Shown here: positions 47,601-54,791 of the stretch, in pieces | Layout of the letters: each line of letters opens with the position of its first letter | Position numbering within the stretch: the first letter of the stretch is position 1 | DNA from: Variovorax sp. IB41 | GTDB taxonomy: Bacteria; Pseudomonadota; Gammaproteobacteria; Burkholderiales; Burkholderiaceae_C | DNA length: 64,000 bases | NCBI RefSeq assembly: GCF_016405905.1 | Contig: NZ_JAEFCB010000007.1 | Span: 107,024-171,023, forward strand | Direction of reading: 5' to 3' | The notes under the pieces: generated by a model | Database searches by the model: none | Told to the model about the DNA's origin: nothing | The model's input: the letters and a program-made list of their open reading frames with translations, nothing else | Position numbers and translations under genes: made by a program

Positions 47601-47742
47601 CGCGCACGAAGCGCCGCAACGACTTGCCCACACCATCGAGGGATTTCTGGATTTCTCCCAGCACCCAGGCCAGCGGCCCGAGGTCTTCGGTGGCCGGCAG
47701 GTTGCCGGCGATGGGGGCCGTGGCAGGGGTTTGAATCGACAC
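41674..47742 (-). CDS. chpA: Hybrid chemosensory kinase ChpA/PilL type
   Basis: 2022 residues. A type IV pilus (Chp/Pil) chemosensory histidine kinase. Order: a long N-terminal FimL/PilL-like helical region; an Hpt domain with AFHTLKGSSRMVG (His about 702); a long Pro/Ala/Glu-rich linker; a second Hpt-like with ALAHSLAGSSATVG (His about 1096); a third with TLHTLKGSARLAG (His about 1261); the dimer and CheA kinase region with NCVAHGIED and ELAGRGIGMDVVR; a CheW-like domain; and a C-terminal receiver with LVVDDSITVRR and phospho-Asp about 1946 (LSDIEMPRMDG). It is the last gene of pilG-pilH-pilI-pilJ-chpA and should phosphorylate PilG and PilH. Confidence 0.95.
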   Translation of the reverse strand: MSIQTPATAPIAGNLPATEDLGPLAWVLGEIQKSLDGVGKSLRRFVRDVGGATEPESGPLQMARQQLHQAVGALQMVGHSSPALVLGAIEFAVQGFIAEPQRCTESAVLKIERAGFAVTDFLTALLAGKPVSSVALFPQYRDVLELGGNERVHPADLWSTAWRWVEIKPALTQAAVAYDPSVRSRLDREVLQLVKAGDMQAAKRLQGLCLGLGRGALLPRVASFWTLAAGFFEALSLGLIPADSYVKRAATRVLLQYATLARGDSLVSDRLGQDLLFFCAQAVPTARDEAATLRTVRSAWGVAHEQHIDYTVEQFGRFDPLVLTQARKRIETAKEMWSALSGGDITRTRQVADTFAQLGESLQKLHPPSLPMVEALTHAVDASVKSGQPPDTELAMEVATSVLYLEAALEDLDPSDPQLTSRTLQLSGRIERVRAGGHSEPLEPWMEDLYRRVSDRQTMGTVVDELRSHLSELEKSLDQYFRRPAEKGLLRTVPTQLMQMRGVFSVLGLDQAALTVQRMREDVEAMLVSTSPAEEMAGFDALGNNLGALGFLIDMLGYQPALAKRLFVFDAEAGELKPLMGRQATDSTEGEAAAPVAEPVLSIEEVDAQIASKLAALATPARKTKPTPLEEFSRKAESWTSKITGPGALPDTEVTELEEDDLQNIFLDEAREVVHNGLAAITELGSHPDDTEELTILRRAFHTLKGSSRMVGLTDFGDAAWSLEQVLNTWLADQRPATPEMLSATERTLRDFGQWVEAIASGESHSWQAGPFSRVADALMAGEPVPPPVRVADAEQLAVAARHIAAEPELPPLPDLSFLPDPPARAAPEPVFELPALDALDEPQKPAGADADDDFTSTDFIDFDKQPTSPAPLSPLAALPAGEEFDFLAPAKTQAPAVPAAPIAAPVAAQPEPEAGIEATVPTATALPDFAWDPEPLPVPANEPKANDMALPPLEALPELELTPEPEAQPAPEPVAAVAAPVEVPAEPPAVVAEEETPEPVAAHETVETVEAIEVTETVEAVEVTEVAEVAEEQLATAASAEDQVKVIGPLRIGIALYNVYLNEADEWSRQLATDVGEWALESHERLPDSTVALAHSLAGSSATVGFHSLSGMARLLESALQHLQMQGSGTREQGVVLVAAADELRRLLHQFAVGFLRDPAEGTLQALRDIAASPMPLEAAVRSEVRPFQQIVSASDGMADVALDDSEDAIDLADAVDVDLFPIFEEEAADLLPQLGEALRQWSHHPDDSAPRASVLRTLHTLKGSARLAGAMRLGERAHRMESEIEVLGSQGAERADIEKLLARLDALQATFDALRAADDATQVEMAQLVAAATAPSPAIQLVQVAPEAGVPANDEEAAPVADGEEEAVSPAVTMLQPRPAPALLAPLRAASGQAVRIRTQLLDRLVAQTGEVIITRSRLEAELGQLRGSLSDLTGNLDRLRQQLRDIEVQAESQMQSRLAQAKDSQQSFDPLEFDRFTRVQELTRMMAESVNDVATVQRTLQKTVQATEDDLSVQARQTRELQRGLLRTRMVEFEGISDRLYRVVRQASKDTGKQVRLDIVGGSIEMDRGVLDRMTPAFEHLLRNCVAHGIEDAASREKAGKDASGLIVIDLHHEGNDVSVSFRDDGAGLDQKRIAERARALGLLAGDQDLTPEEATELIFKPGFSTAGQVSELAGRGIGMDVVRAQIAALGGRIETQSTAGQGTTFKLVLPLTTAVTHVVMLRAGEVSIGVPSNLVELVQRVGGTDLEAAYLHNSHPFGSEQVPFYWAGALLQASTRSDHAASKNNTLVIVRSAAQRVALHVDEVLGNQEVVVKNLGPQLARLPGLAGISVLASGAVALIYNPVALAAVHGDQARLRQAAALVVPAHTASASADQDAPQVPMPVLAPVAPQVPLVLVVDDSITVRRVTQRLLQREGYRVSLAADGLQALERLQQERPSVVLSDIEMPRMDGFDLARNIRADAALAELPIIMITSRIAEKHRDYARTLGVNHYLGKPYSEEELLRLVRAYTTEPTLAAAA

Positions 47743-47773
47743 GTGGTTGCTCGCCGTTCTTATCTATCGGTTG

Positions 47774-50086
47774 TCAGGCAATCTTGAAACGGGCGACCGA
47801 GCGGCGCAGTTCTTCCGCCATCTGCGACAGTTCGCGCACCTGCTGGGCCGTGGTACGCGTACCTTCTCCGGTCTGCTCGGTCACCGCAAAAATGTGCTGG
47901 ATGTTCGCTGCCACCACGTTGGCCGAATCGGCTTCGCGGGAGGCGGACTGCGAAATCTGCTCGATCAGCTCGGCGAGGCGGCGGGACACGCGGTCAATCT
48001 CGGTCAGCGCGGTACCCGCGTTGTCGGACAGCTTGGCCCCTTCGACCACACCCTGCGTGGAGCGCTCCATGGCGCCCACTGCATCCTGGGTGTCGGTCTG
48101 AATCGCCTTCACCAGCGCCGAAATCTGGCGCGTGGCATCTGCGGAGCGTTCGGCCAGTCGCTGAACTTCTTCCGCCACCACCGAGAAGCCGCGGCCGGCT
48201 TCACCGGCCGATGCCGCTTGAATGGCGGCGTTCAGCGCCAGCACGTTCGTCTGTTCGGTAATGTCCGAGATCAGCTCGGTGATTTCGCCAATTTCCTGCG
48301 ACGACTCGCCCAGGCGCTTGATCCGCTTGGAGGTTTCCTGGATCTGGTCGCGGATGGAGTTCATACCGCCGATGGCGTTCTGCACGGCCTGCAGGCCCGA
48401 TGACGCGGCTTGCAGCGACTGGCGCGCCACCGTGGCGGACTCTTGCGCTTGCGAGGACACGCCGTTGATTCGCTCGGCCATGGTCAGCACCGACTGGCCG
48501 GTTTCGCGAATCTCGCGCAGCTGTTCGGTCGAGGCGGCCAGCAGTTCGGTCGAGGTGCTTTCCACCTGCGACGTCGTCTGCGCCACGCGGGTTGCCGTGT
48601 TCTGCACGTTGCCCACCAGCAGTCGCAGTTCTTCCACCGTGTAGTTCACCGAGTCGGCAATGGCGCCGGTGATGTCCTCGGTCACGGTTGCTTCCTGCGT
48701 CAGGTCGCCTTCGGCCACTGTCTGCAGTTCGTTCATCAGCCGAAGAATGGCGGCCTGGTTGGCGTTGTTGATGCGGCCGGCTTCTTCCGAAGTCTGCTCG
48801 GCAGCCAGACGCTCGCGTTCGGCGTTGGCGGCGCGTTCGCGGCCTTCGCGCACCTGCACGAAACCGATGGCACCGGCCAGCGCCAGGGCGGCCAGCGACA
48901 GCACGAACAGCAACACGATCGTTCCGGCGCCCAGGCCCGTGCGGGCCGAGAGCTTGTCCTGCAGGTCGCCCAGCGACTTACGCAGCGGCTCGCTGTCGGT
49001 CAGGATGGACGCCTGCGCTTCGCGCGCTGCCACCAGGCCCTGCAGGTTGCCCAGAATGGCGGACGCCTGCGTGCGCATCTGCTCGTAGGTCTTCAGGATG
49101 GCTTCGAGCTGCTGGCGCGTCTGCGGGTCTTTCGAGCCGGGGAAGCGCTGTTGCGCATTGCCGTCCAGGAGGCCGCGGGTGGTTTCCTGGAAGGTGTTCA
49201 GGTCCTTGCCCAGCAGGAACACGGCGTCGGGGTTCACGCCCTCGACCGTGAAGAATTCGTTGGTCGACTTGCCGATGCGCTGCGTCAGCATCACCAGTTG
49301 GCCGGCGGCCGAGATTTCGGGCAGCGTGGCGTTCTGCTGCATCTTCAGCGACGCGACGGTTTCCGTCATTTCGAGCAGCGTGGACGACTGCTGGTTGATG
49401 TCGCGCAAGGCGGCACCCACCTGGGTCAGGATCTGGCGCTGGGCCAGCACGGCCTTGGCGCTGGTGTCGGCACGTGCGACGAGAGGATTGATCTTGTTCA
49501 TCTCCTCGTCGTACTGGTTGCCCACGCGCTCCAGACGCAAGGCGTCGTCGCCGTTGGTCAGGCCGGAGACGCGGCGCGAGAGGTCGTCGGCGCTGTCCTT
49601 GACTTCGACGAACGCCGAGGCGCTGCCGACGAGGGCCTGGGAGATCGATTTCGCGAGACGCTGCGACTGCATCAGCGACTGGCCGGTGGCCGCCACCTGC
49701 TGGGCGAGGCGTTCCGCGCGAAGAATGGCGGAGCCGGCCACCAGGAGCAGCAGCAGCACCACGACCGCCAGCATGATCGCCAGGATCCGCTGTTGCCGCG
49801 CGGGGTTGGAACCCGTTCGTCCGACGGGCGGAACGGCTTCGAGGGCCGCAGCGTCGAGCGCGTCGGGCGTCTCGCCGCCGGCAAGGCCATCGGCGAAGCC
49901 GGCGGGCGCGGGCGCCACGGGAGAGGAGCTTTCGCCCCTTCTCACCAGGCGCACGGTTTTCTCGTCCGGAACCTGAACCGTATCGACATCGTCGAGCGAT
50001 ATCGAACCGGAGCCGTCGACGCGGGCCTTGTCGTTCCCGTTGCTCACGGGCAGTAATTTCTTGAACTTGTCGGCGATCGAGCTCAC
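47774..50086 (-). CDS. pilJ: Type IV pilus chemoreceptor PilJ
   Basis: 770 residues. Topology: cytoplasmic N-terminal about 95 residues, first membrane span LAVVVLLLLLVAGSAIL, a periplasmic region, second span IVLLFVLSLAALALAGAIGFV, a HAMP-like linker, and a cytoplasmic signalling tip with VVAEEVQRLAERSADATRQI. Methylation-helix style runs are visible. It signals to the ChpA kinase through PilI. It lies between pilI and chpA. Confidence 0.94.
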   Translation of the reverse strand: MSSIADKFKKLLPVSNGNDKARVDGSGSISLDDVDTVQVPDEKTVRLVRRGESSSPVAPAPAGFADGLAGGETPDALDAAALEAVPPVGRTGSNPARQQRILAIMLAVVVLLLLLVAGSAILRAERLAQQVAATGQSLMQSQRLAKSISQALVGSASAFVEVKDSADDLSRRVSGLTNGDDALRLERVGNQYDEEMNKINPLVARADTSAKAVLAQRQILTQVGAALRDINQQSSTLLEMTETVASLKMQQNATLPEISAAGQLVMLTQRIGKSTNEFFTVEGVNPDAVFLLGKDLNTFQETTRGLLDGNAQQRFPGSKDPQTRQQLEAILKTYEQMRTQASAILGNLQGLVAAREAQASILTDSEPLRKSLGDLQDKLSARTGLGAGTIVLLFVLSLAALALAGAIGFVQVREGRERAANAERERLAAEQTSEEAGRINNANQAAILRLMNELQTVAEGDLTQEATVTEDITGAIADSVNYTVEELRLLVGNVQNTATRVAQTTSQVESTSTELLAASTEQLREIRETGQSVLTMAERINGVSSQAQESATVARQSLQAASSGLQAVQNAIGGMNSIRDQIQETSKRIKRLGESSQEIGEITELISDITEQTNVLALNAAIQAASAGEAGRGFSVVAEEVQRLAERSADATRQISALVKAIQTDTQDAVGAMERSTQGVVEGAKLSDNAGTALTEIDRVSRRLAELIEQISQSASREADSANVVAANIQHIFAVTEQTGEGTRTTAQQVRELSQMAEELRRSVARFKIA

Positions 50087-50128
50087 GGTCGGTCCTTCAG
50101 GTGGTTGCCAGTGCTGCGTGCCAAGGCA

Positions 50129-50662
50129 CTACGCACCAATACTCAAAAACTGGGGTTGCTGCGAAAGCGCTTGCAGGTTGACTTCCTGCCAGCGCTCCCC
50201 TGCTGCGTCGGTGTACAGATGCCCATGCCACGCAGGTGCTTCTGCGCCCGGAGGTTCGGAGGCCGTGAAGGCCTCCGCGCCCCGCAACCCCGCCAGTCGG
50301 TCGACCAGCAATGCGCAGTTGACTTCGAGCAGCTCGTTGAATGCAACGAGCCGCGATTGCATGCGCGCCGCCTCGGTGGCGGCCTGCGTGCCCGGCCCGC
50401 CCGTGGCGAAGCCCGACAACTGGACCACGCCGTAGAGGCCGCCGCGCAGATTGGCGACGCCGAGGAACCACGGCGCCGTGTAGGGCACGGGCTGTGGCGG
50501 CGTCCAGGGAAAGATTTCGCCGGCGTGTCCCAGCGGGAAGAGGTACTTGCCCTCGCCCGCCTCGACGGCAAGCCACGTCGCGGCCACGCCTGTCGTGCGC
50601 GCAGCCTGCAGACGGCTTGCAAGCCGGGACTGGAAGGCTCTCAGTGCGTCGCGATTCGCCAT
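50129..50662 (-). CDS. pilI: CheW-like coupling protein PilI
   Basis: 177 residues, a CheW-type adaptor coupling PilJ to ChpA. Core strands include YTAPWFLGVANLRGGLYGVVQL (about 85-106) and the C-terminal region with HLYTDAAGERWQEVNLQAL. It is larger than CheW, as usual for PilI. It lies between pilH and pilJ. Confidence 0.88.
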   Translation of the reverse strand: MANRDALRAFQSRLASRLQAARTTGVAATWLAVEAGEGKYLFPLGHAGEIFPWTPPQPVPYTAPWFLGVANLRGGLYGVVQLSGFATGGPGTQAATEAARMQSRLVAFNELLEVNCALLVDRLAGLRGAEAFTASEPPGAEAPAWHGHLYTDAAGERWQEVNLQALSQQPQFLSIGA

Positions 50663-50681
50663 GGACTCAGCCGACTCCTGC

Positions 50682-51047
50682 TCAGGCGAGCGCGCTGATC
50701 TTGGACATCAGATCCGCCGCATTGACCGGCTTCACGATGTAGTCGCGTGCGCCCTGGCGCATGCCCCAGACGCGATCGGTTTCCTGGTTCTTGCTGGTGC
50801 ACAGGATGATCGGGATGGCCGCGTACTTCGGGTCGCGGGCGATGGCGCGCGTGAGCTGGAAGCCGTTCTGGCCGGGCATGACCACGTCCATGAGGATCAG
50901 GTCGGGTTGCTCTTCTTCCAGGCGGCGCATGGCGTCGTCGGCGTTTTCGGCCGTCTTCACGGCAAAGCCGTTCTTCTGGAGGAGGTCGGTCAAGAACACC
51001 AATTCAGTCTTGGAGTCGTCGACGACGAGGATTTTTCGAATAGGCAT
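50682..51047 (-). CDS. pilH: Response regulator PilH
   Basis: 121 residues, a single receiver domain from the ATG of MPIRKILVVDDSKTEL. Phospho-Asp lies in LILMDVVMPGQNG, with the conserved Thr/Ser in LCTSK and Lys in YIVKPV. Its start overlaps the pilG stop by one base (TAATG). In the pilus system PilH usually acts on retraction or as a phosphate sink. Confidence 0.93.
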   Translation of the reverse strand: MPIRKILVVDDSKTELVFLTDLLQKNGFAVKTAENADDAMRRLEEEQPDLILMDVVMPGQNGFQLTRAIARDPKYAAIPIILCTSKNQETDRVWGMRQGARDYIVKPVNAADLMSKISALA

Positions 51048-51445
51048 TACTGCGCTTCCTGTTGAACGATGCCAAACTGCTGCACGGCCTGCAGCAGCTG
51101 GTCTTTGGTGAAAGGCTTGGTCAGGTAGTCTTGCGATCCGACCATGCGGCCGCGGGCCTTGTCGAATACACCGTCTTTCGAAGACAGCATGACGACCGGA
51201 ACCTTGGAGAAATGGGCGTTGCGCTTGATGATGGCGCACGTCTGGTAACCGTCGAGACGCGGCATGAGGATGTCGCAGAAAATCAGATGGGGCTTGTGGT
51301 CGTTAACCTTGGAGAGCGCATCGAAACCGTCTTCCGCCAGAAGAACCTCGTGCCCACCCTGCTTCAGAAAAATCTCGGCACTGCGCCGGATGGTGTTGCT
51401 GTCATCGATGACCAGCACCTTGTAACCTGATCCATTCGGGCCCAT
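51047..51445 (-). CDS. pilG: Response regulator PilG
   Basis: 132 residues, a single receiver domain: VLVIDDSNTIRRSAE, phospho-Asp in LIFCDILMPRLDG, VVMLSSKDG and the Lys in YLTKPFTK. First gene of the chemosensory operon. PilG-type regulators promote pilus extension and cAMP-linked output in pseudomonads; here it likely controls twitching. Confidence 0.94.
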   Translation of the reverse strand: MGPNGSGYKVLVIDDSNTIRRSAEIFLKQGGHEVLLAEDGFDALSKVNDHKPHLIFCDILMPRLDGYQTCAIIKRNAHFSKVPVVMLSSKDGVFDKARGRMVGSQDYLTKPFTKDQLLQAVQQFGIVQQEAQ

Positions 51446-51525
51446 TGCAAACGCTCCTGCTCATGAGACTTGGATGCCCGCCGCGCCGTACATCGACGCA
51501 GATCGCGTAGCCCTATGCCAATCTT

Positions 51526-51696
51526 TCAGATTTCAACCATTTCGAAGTCTTCCTTGCGCGCACCGCACTCAGGACAGGTCCAGTTCATCGGAACATCGGC
51601 CCAGGCCGTGCCTGCCGCGATCCCGTCTTCCGGAACACCCACCGCTTCGTCATAGATCCACCCACAAATCAGGCACATCCAAGTTTTCGTATTCAT
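51526..51696 (-). CDS. Rubredoxin
   Basis: 56 residues; too short for many gene finders. Iron is held by two CxxC pairs: [12 protein letters not shown] and [14 protein letters not shown], with the spacer carrying [17 protein letters not shown] of typical rubredoxins. A small cytoplasmic electron carrier. It lies 80 bp upstream of pilG, and its start is divergent from the ThiD-like gene. Confidence 0.95.
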   Translation of the reverse strand: MNTKTWMCLICGWIYDEAVGVPEDGIAAGTAWADVPMNWTCPECGARKEDFEMVEI

Positions 51697-51807
51697 CGGA
51701 GCTTAAAGTCCTTGTTCATTAAATGCAACGAGTGTATCTATGCGTATCTCACTGGCGAGCTATAAACGTCGCGCCTATGCCACCATCCAGGAGATTCCGC
51801 CCGGCGT

Positions 51808-52770
51808 ATGACCATCTACTTACATCCAGCAGACAACGCCCGCAAACCGGGCGATCTTAACGACCCCTCGCAGGACGCCGAAGCGCTCGCCGAACGCGAC
51901 CTGAATCCGCCCTGCGTGCTGGTCTTCAATGCCAGCGATCCGAGCGGGGCCGGAGGCCTGGGCGCCGACGCCCTGGCCATGGCGTCGGTGGGCGCACACA
52001 TTCTCCCCGTGGTGACGGGCGCCTACGCCCGGGACACGGCCGAGATATTCGACCATTTCCCGTTCGACGAGGAGGCCATCGCCGAGCAGGCGCGCGCCAT
52101 CCTGGAGGACGTGGAGGTGCAGCTGATCAAGGTCGGTTTCGTCGGCTCGCCCGACGCCCTGAGCACCATCGCCGAGACCGCTTCCGACTATCCCGAAGTG
52201 CCCGTGGTGGCCTACATGCCCAACCTTTCCTGGTGGGACGAAAACCAGATCGAGGCCTATCTGGACGCGTTTCGCGAACTTGTTTTGCCGCAGACGACAG
52301 TGTTGGTTGGAAACCACAGTACGCTGTGGCGATGGCTCCTTCCGGACTGGAGCGGCGAGCGTCCGCCCGGCGCGCGCGACATCGCCAAGGCCGCCGGCGA
52401 GTTCGGCGTGCCCTACACGCTCGTGACCGGCATGGTGCTGCCCGACCAGTTCATCGACAACGTGCTGGCCTCGCCGCAGTCGGTGCTCGCCAACGAGAAG
52501 TACGAGCGGCTCGAGGCGGTCTTCGCCGGCGCGGGCGACACGCTCTCGGCCGCGCTGGCCGCCCTGCTCGCGAGCGGCACCGACCTGGTGGCCGCCACAA
52601 GCGAAGCCCTGGCCTACATGGACCGGTGCCTGGACGCGGGCTTTCGCCCCGGCATGGGCCACGTGCTGCCCGACCGCCTGTTCTGGGCCGAGCCCGAGGA
52701 CGACGACGAAGACGATGACCCCGACGCGCCCCAGGATTTCGCCCTCCCCCCCCACGACACCCGCCACTGA
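51808..52770 (+). CDS. ThiD-like phosphomethylpyrimidine kinase family protein, divergent
   Basis: 320 residues. The ribokinase-type fold of HMP-P kinase: [22 protein letters not shown] at about 41-62, [16 protein letters not shown], and [17 protein letters not shown] with the general base. Differences from standard ThiD are notable: the DPVM motif is YMPN, the NxxE-type motif is VGNHSTL, and the Cys of GSGCTLS is Asp (GAGDTLS). An N-terminal extension and an acidic C-terminal tail ([12 protein letters not shown]) are added. No thiamine genes adjoin. It could act on HMP-P or another substrate. Confidence 0.75.
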   Translation: MTIYLHPADNARKPGDLNDPSQDAEALAERDLNPPCVLVFNASDPSGAGGLGADALAMASVGAHILPVVTGAYARDTAEIFDHFPFDEEAIAEQARAILEDVEVQLIKVGFVGSPDALSTIAETASDYPEVPVVAYMPNLSWWDENQIEAYLDAFRELVLPQTTVLVGNHSTLWRWLLPDWSGERPPGARDIAKAAGEFGVPYTLVTGMVLPDQFIDNVLASPQSVLANEKYERLEAVFAGAGDTLSAALAALLASGTDLVAATSEALAYMDRCLDAGFRPGMGHVLPDRLFWAEPEDDDEDDDPDAPQDFALPPHDTRH

Positions 52771-52778
52771 AATATGTT

Positions 52779-52876
52779 GCTCGCCCCCAGGCTGCCCGCA
52801 CTTCGTGTCGGTTCGCCAACCCCCTACCGGGGGCGGGCCGGCCGCTTCGGGCGGCCGCGCGCGGCGGCCCTCCCCT
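52779..52876. repeat. Palindromic intergenic repeat, family 3, copy 1
   Basis: It begins GCTCGCCCCCAGGCTGC, followed by CACTTCGTGTCG and a hairpin CCCCC-TACC-GGGGG. The 3' part diverges from the other copies and forms another hairpin, GGCCGC-TTCGG-GCGGCC. It lies between the ThiD-like gene and hemL. Confidence 0.78.
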
Positions 52877-52897
52877 GAAACCCACCCCTTCGCTGCG

Positions 52898-54184
52898 ATG
52901 CCTACCACTGACAAGAACGACACCCTCTTCGAGCGCGCCCGCGCCGTGATCCCCGGCGGCGTGAACTCGCCCGTGCGCGCCTTCAAGGCCGTCGGCGGTA
53001 CGCCCCGCTTCATCCAGCGCGCCGAAGGCGCCTATTTTTGGGATGCCAACGGCAAGCGCTACATCGACTACATCGGCTCCTGGGGCCCGATGATCCTGGG
53101 CCACGGCCACCCCGCGGTGGTCGAGGCGGTGCAGAAGGCCGTGCTCGAAGGCTTCTCGTACGGCGCGCCGACCGAGCGCGAGATCGAACTGGCCGAGGCC
53201 ATCCTCGCGCTCGTGCCCTCCATGGAGATGGTGCGGCTCGTGAGCTCGGGCACCGAGGCCGCGATGAGCGCGCTGCGCCTGGCGCGCGGTGCCACCGGCC
53301 GCAAGAGCATCATCAAGTTCGAGGGCTGCTATCACGGCCACGCCGATGCCCTGCTCGTGAAAGCCGGCTCGGGTCTCGCGACCTTCGGCAACCCGACCTC
53401 GGCCGGCGTGCCGCCCGAGGTGGTGCAGCACACGATCGTGCTGGAGTACAACAACCTGCAGCAACTCGAAGAGGCCTTCTCGCTGCATGGCAACGACATC
53501 GCCTGCCTGATGATCGAAGCCATCGCCGGCAACATGAACTTCGTGCGCGCCACGCCCGAGTTCGCCCAGCGCTGCCGCGACCTCTGCACGAAGCATGGCG
53601 CGCTCCTGATCTTCGACGAGGTGATGACCGGCTTTCGCGTCGGCCTGCACGGCGCGCAGGGCGTGCTGGGCATCAAGCCCGACCTCACGGTGCTGGGCAA
53701 GGTCATCGGCGGCGGCATGCCGCTGGCGGCGTTCGGCGGTCCGCGCGCCATCATGGAACAGCTCGCGCCGCAGGGGCCGGTCTACCAGGCGGGCACGCTC
53801 TCGGGCAATCCGGTGGCCACGGCCTGCGGCCTCGCGACGCTGAAGGAGATCGCCAAGCCCGGCTTCTACGAAGCGCTCGGCAAGAAGACGCGCTCGCTGG
53901 TCGATGGCCTGAAGGCCGCGGCGGCCGCCGAAGGCCAGCCCTTCAACGCCGACAGCGAAGGCGGCATGTTCGGCTTCTTCCTCATGAAGGACCTGCCGCA
54001 AAACTATGCCACCGTGATGACAACCGACAACGCGAAGTTCAATGCGTTGTTTCACGGTTTGCTCGATCGCGGCGTGTATATTGCCCCGGCGCTCTACGAA
54101 GCAGGCTTCGTGAGCGCAGCGCACGGGGAGGACGACATCGCAGCCACCATAGAAGCGGCACGAGAGATTTTCAGAACGCCTTAG
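52898..54184 (+). CDS. hemL: Glutamate-1-semialdehyde 2,1-aminomutase
   Basis: Converts glutamate-1-semialdehyde to 5-aminolevulinate for heme synthesis, with PLP. 428 residues from the ATG of [14 protein letters not shown]. Motifs: [46 protein letters not shown], and the PLP Lys in [14 protein letters not shown] (Lys268). The ribosome binding site is weak. A repeat copy precedes it. Confidence 0.97.
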   Translation: MPTTDKNDTLFERARAVIPGGVNSPVRAFKAVGGTPRFIQRAEGAYFWDANGKRYIDYIGSWGPMILGHGHPAVVEAVQKAVLEGFSYGAPTEREIELAEAILALVPSMEMVRLVSSGTEAAMSALRLARGATGRKSIIKFEGCYHGHADALLVKAGSGLATFGNPTSAGVPPEVVQHTIVLEYNNLQQLEEAFSLHGNDIACLMIEAIAGNMNFVRATPEFAQRCRDLCTKHGALLIFDEVMTGFRVGLHGAQGVLGIKPDLTVLGKVIGGGMPLAAFGGPRAIMEQLAPQGPVYQAGTLSGNPVATACGLATLKEIAKPGFYEALGKKTRSLVDGLKAAAAAEGQPFNADSEGGMFGFFLMKDLPQNYATVMTTDNAKFNALFHGLLDRGVYIAPALYEAGFVSAAHGEDDIAATIEAAREIFRTP

Positions 54185-54187
54185 TCC

Positions 54188-54676
54188 ATGAACGCCCTGC
54201 GCCTGCTGCCGGTATCGAGCGCTGCCCTTGCTCTTCTTCTACCCGGCCTGGCGCTTGCGCAGTCCTCCTTCGAGCCGAAGAACATCTGGATCAACCCGGG
54301 CTTCTATTCGGCGCACTTCGACGGCGGCAAGCACCTCGAAAACGTCAACCAGGGCCTGGGCTTCGAGTACCCGCTGAGCGACACCTACCGCATCACGGGC
54401 GGCACCTTTCGCAACAGCGACCGCAGGCAGTCGAATTACCTCGGCCTGTACGTGCTGCCCTTCGAGTTCTACGGCGTGAAGTTCGGCGCGGTGGTGGGCG
54501 GCTTCGACGGCTACCCCAACTACCGCAACGGCAACTGGTTCCCGGCCATCCTTCCGGTGGCCGCCATCGAAGGCAAGAACTGGGGCCTGAACATCGCGTA
54601 CGTGCCGACGGTCAAGAACCGCCTCTACGGTGCGATCACCTTCCAGTTGAAGTACCGGTTCGGTACCCACGAATAG
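54188..54676 (+). CDS. PagP-like outer-membrane beta-barrel protein
   Basis: 162 residues. Signal peptide MNALRLLPVSSAALALLLPG to about 24 (ALAQ). The mature part is like PagP (lipid A palmitoyltransferase): GFYSAHFDGG carries the His equivalent to PagP His33, GTFRNSDRRQS carries the Ser equivalent to Ser77 with Asp76 replaced by Asn, and NWFPAILPVAAIEGK then ITFQLKYRF match the last strands. It ends in Phe-type outer-membrane sequence plus GTHE. It lies three bases after hemL. Acyltransferase activity is uncertain given the Asp change. Confidence 0.7.
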   Translation: MNALRLLPVSSAALALLLPGLALAQSSFEPKNIWINPGFYSAHFDGGKHLENVNQGLGFEYPLSDTYRITGGTFRNSDRRQSNYLGLYVLPFEFYGVKFGAVVGGFDGYPNYRNGNWFPAILPVAAIEGKNWGLNIAYVPTVKNRLYGAITFQLKYRFGTHE

Positions 54677-54771
54677 GCTCGCCCCCAGGCTGCGCGCACT
54701 TCGTGTCGCTTCGCCAACCCCCTACCGGGGGCAACACCAGCGGCCCGGCAAAGCCGGTTCCGCGGTGTTCT
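54677..54771. repeat. Palindromic intergenic repeat, family 3, copy 2
   Basis: GCTCGCCCCCAGGCTGCGCG, CACTTCGTGTCGCTTCGCC, hairpin CCCCC-TACC-GGGGG, then AACACCAGCGG with CCGCGGTGTT enclosing CCGGCAAAGCCGG. It is directly after the PagP-like gene and could end transcription before purH on the other strand. Confidence 0.8.
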
Positions 54772-54791
54772 CGAAAAAGCGGAAAAAGCCG

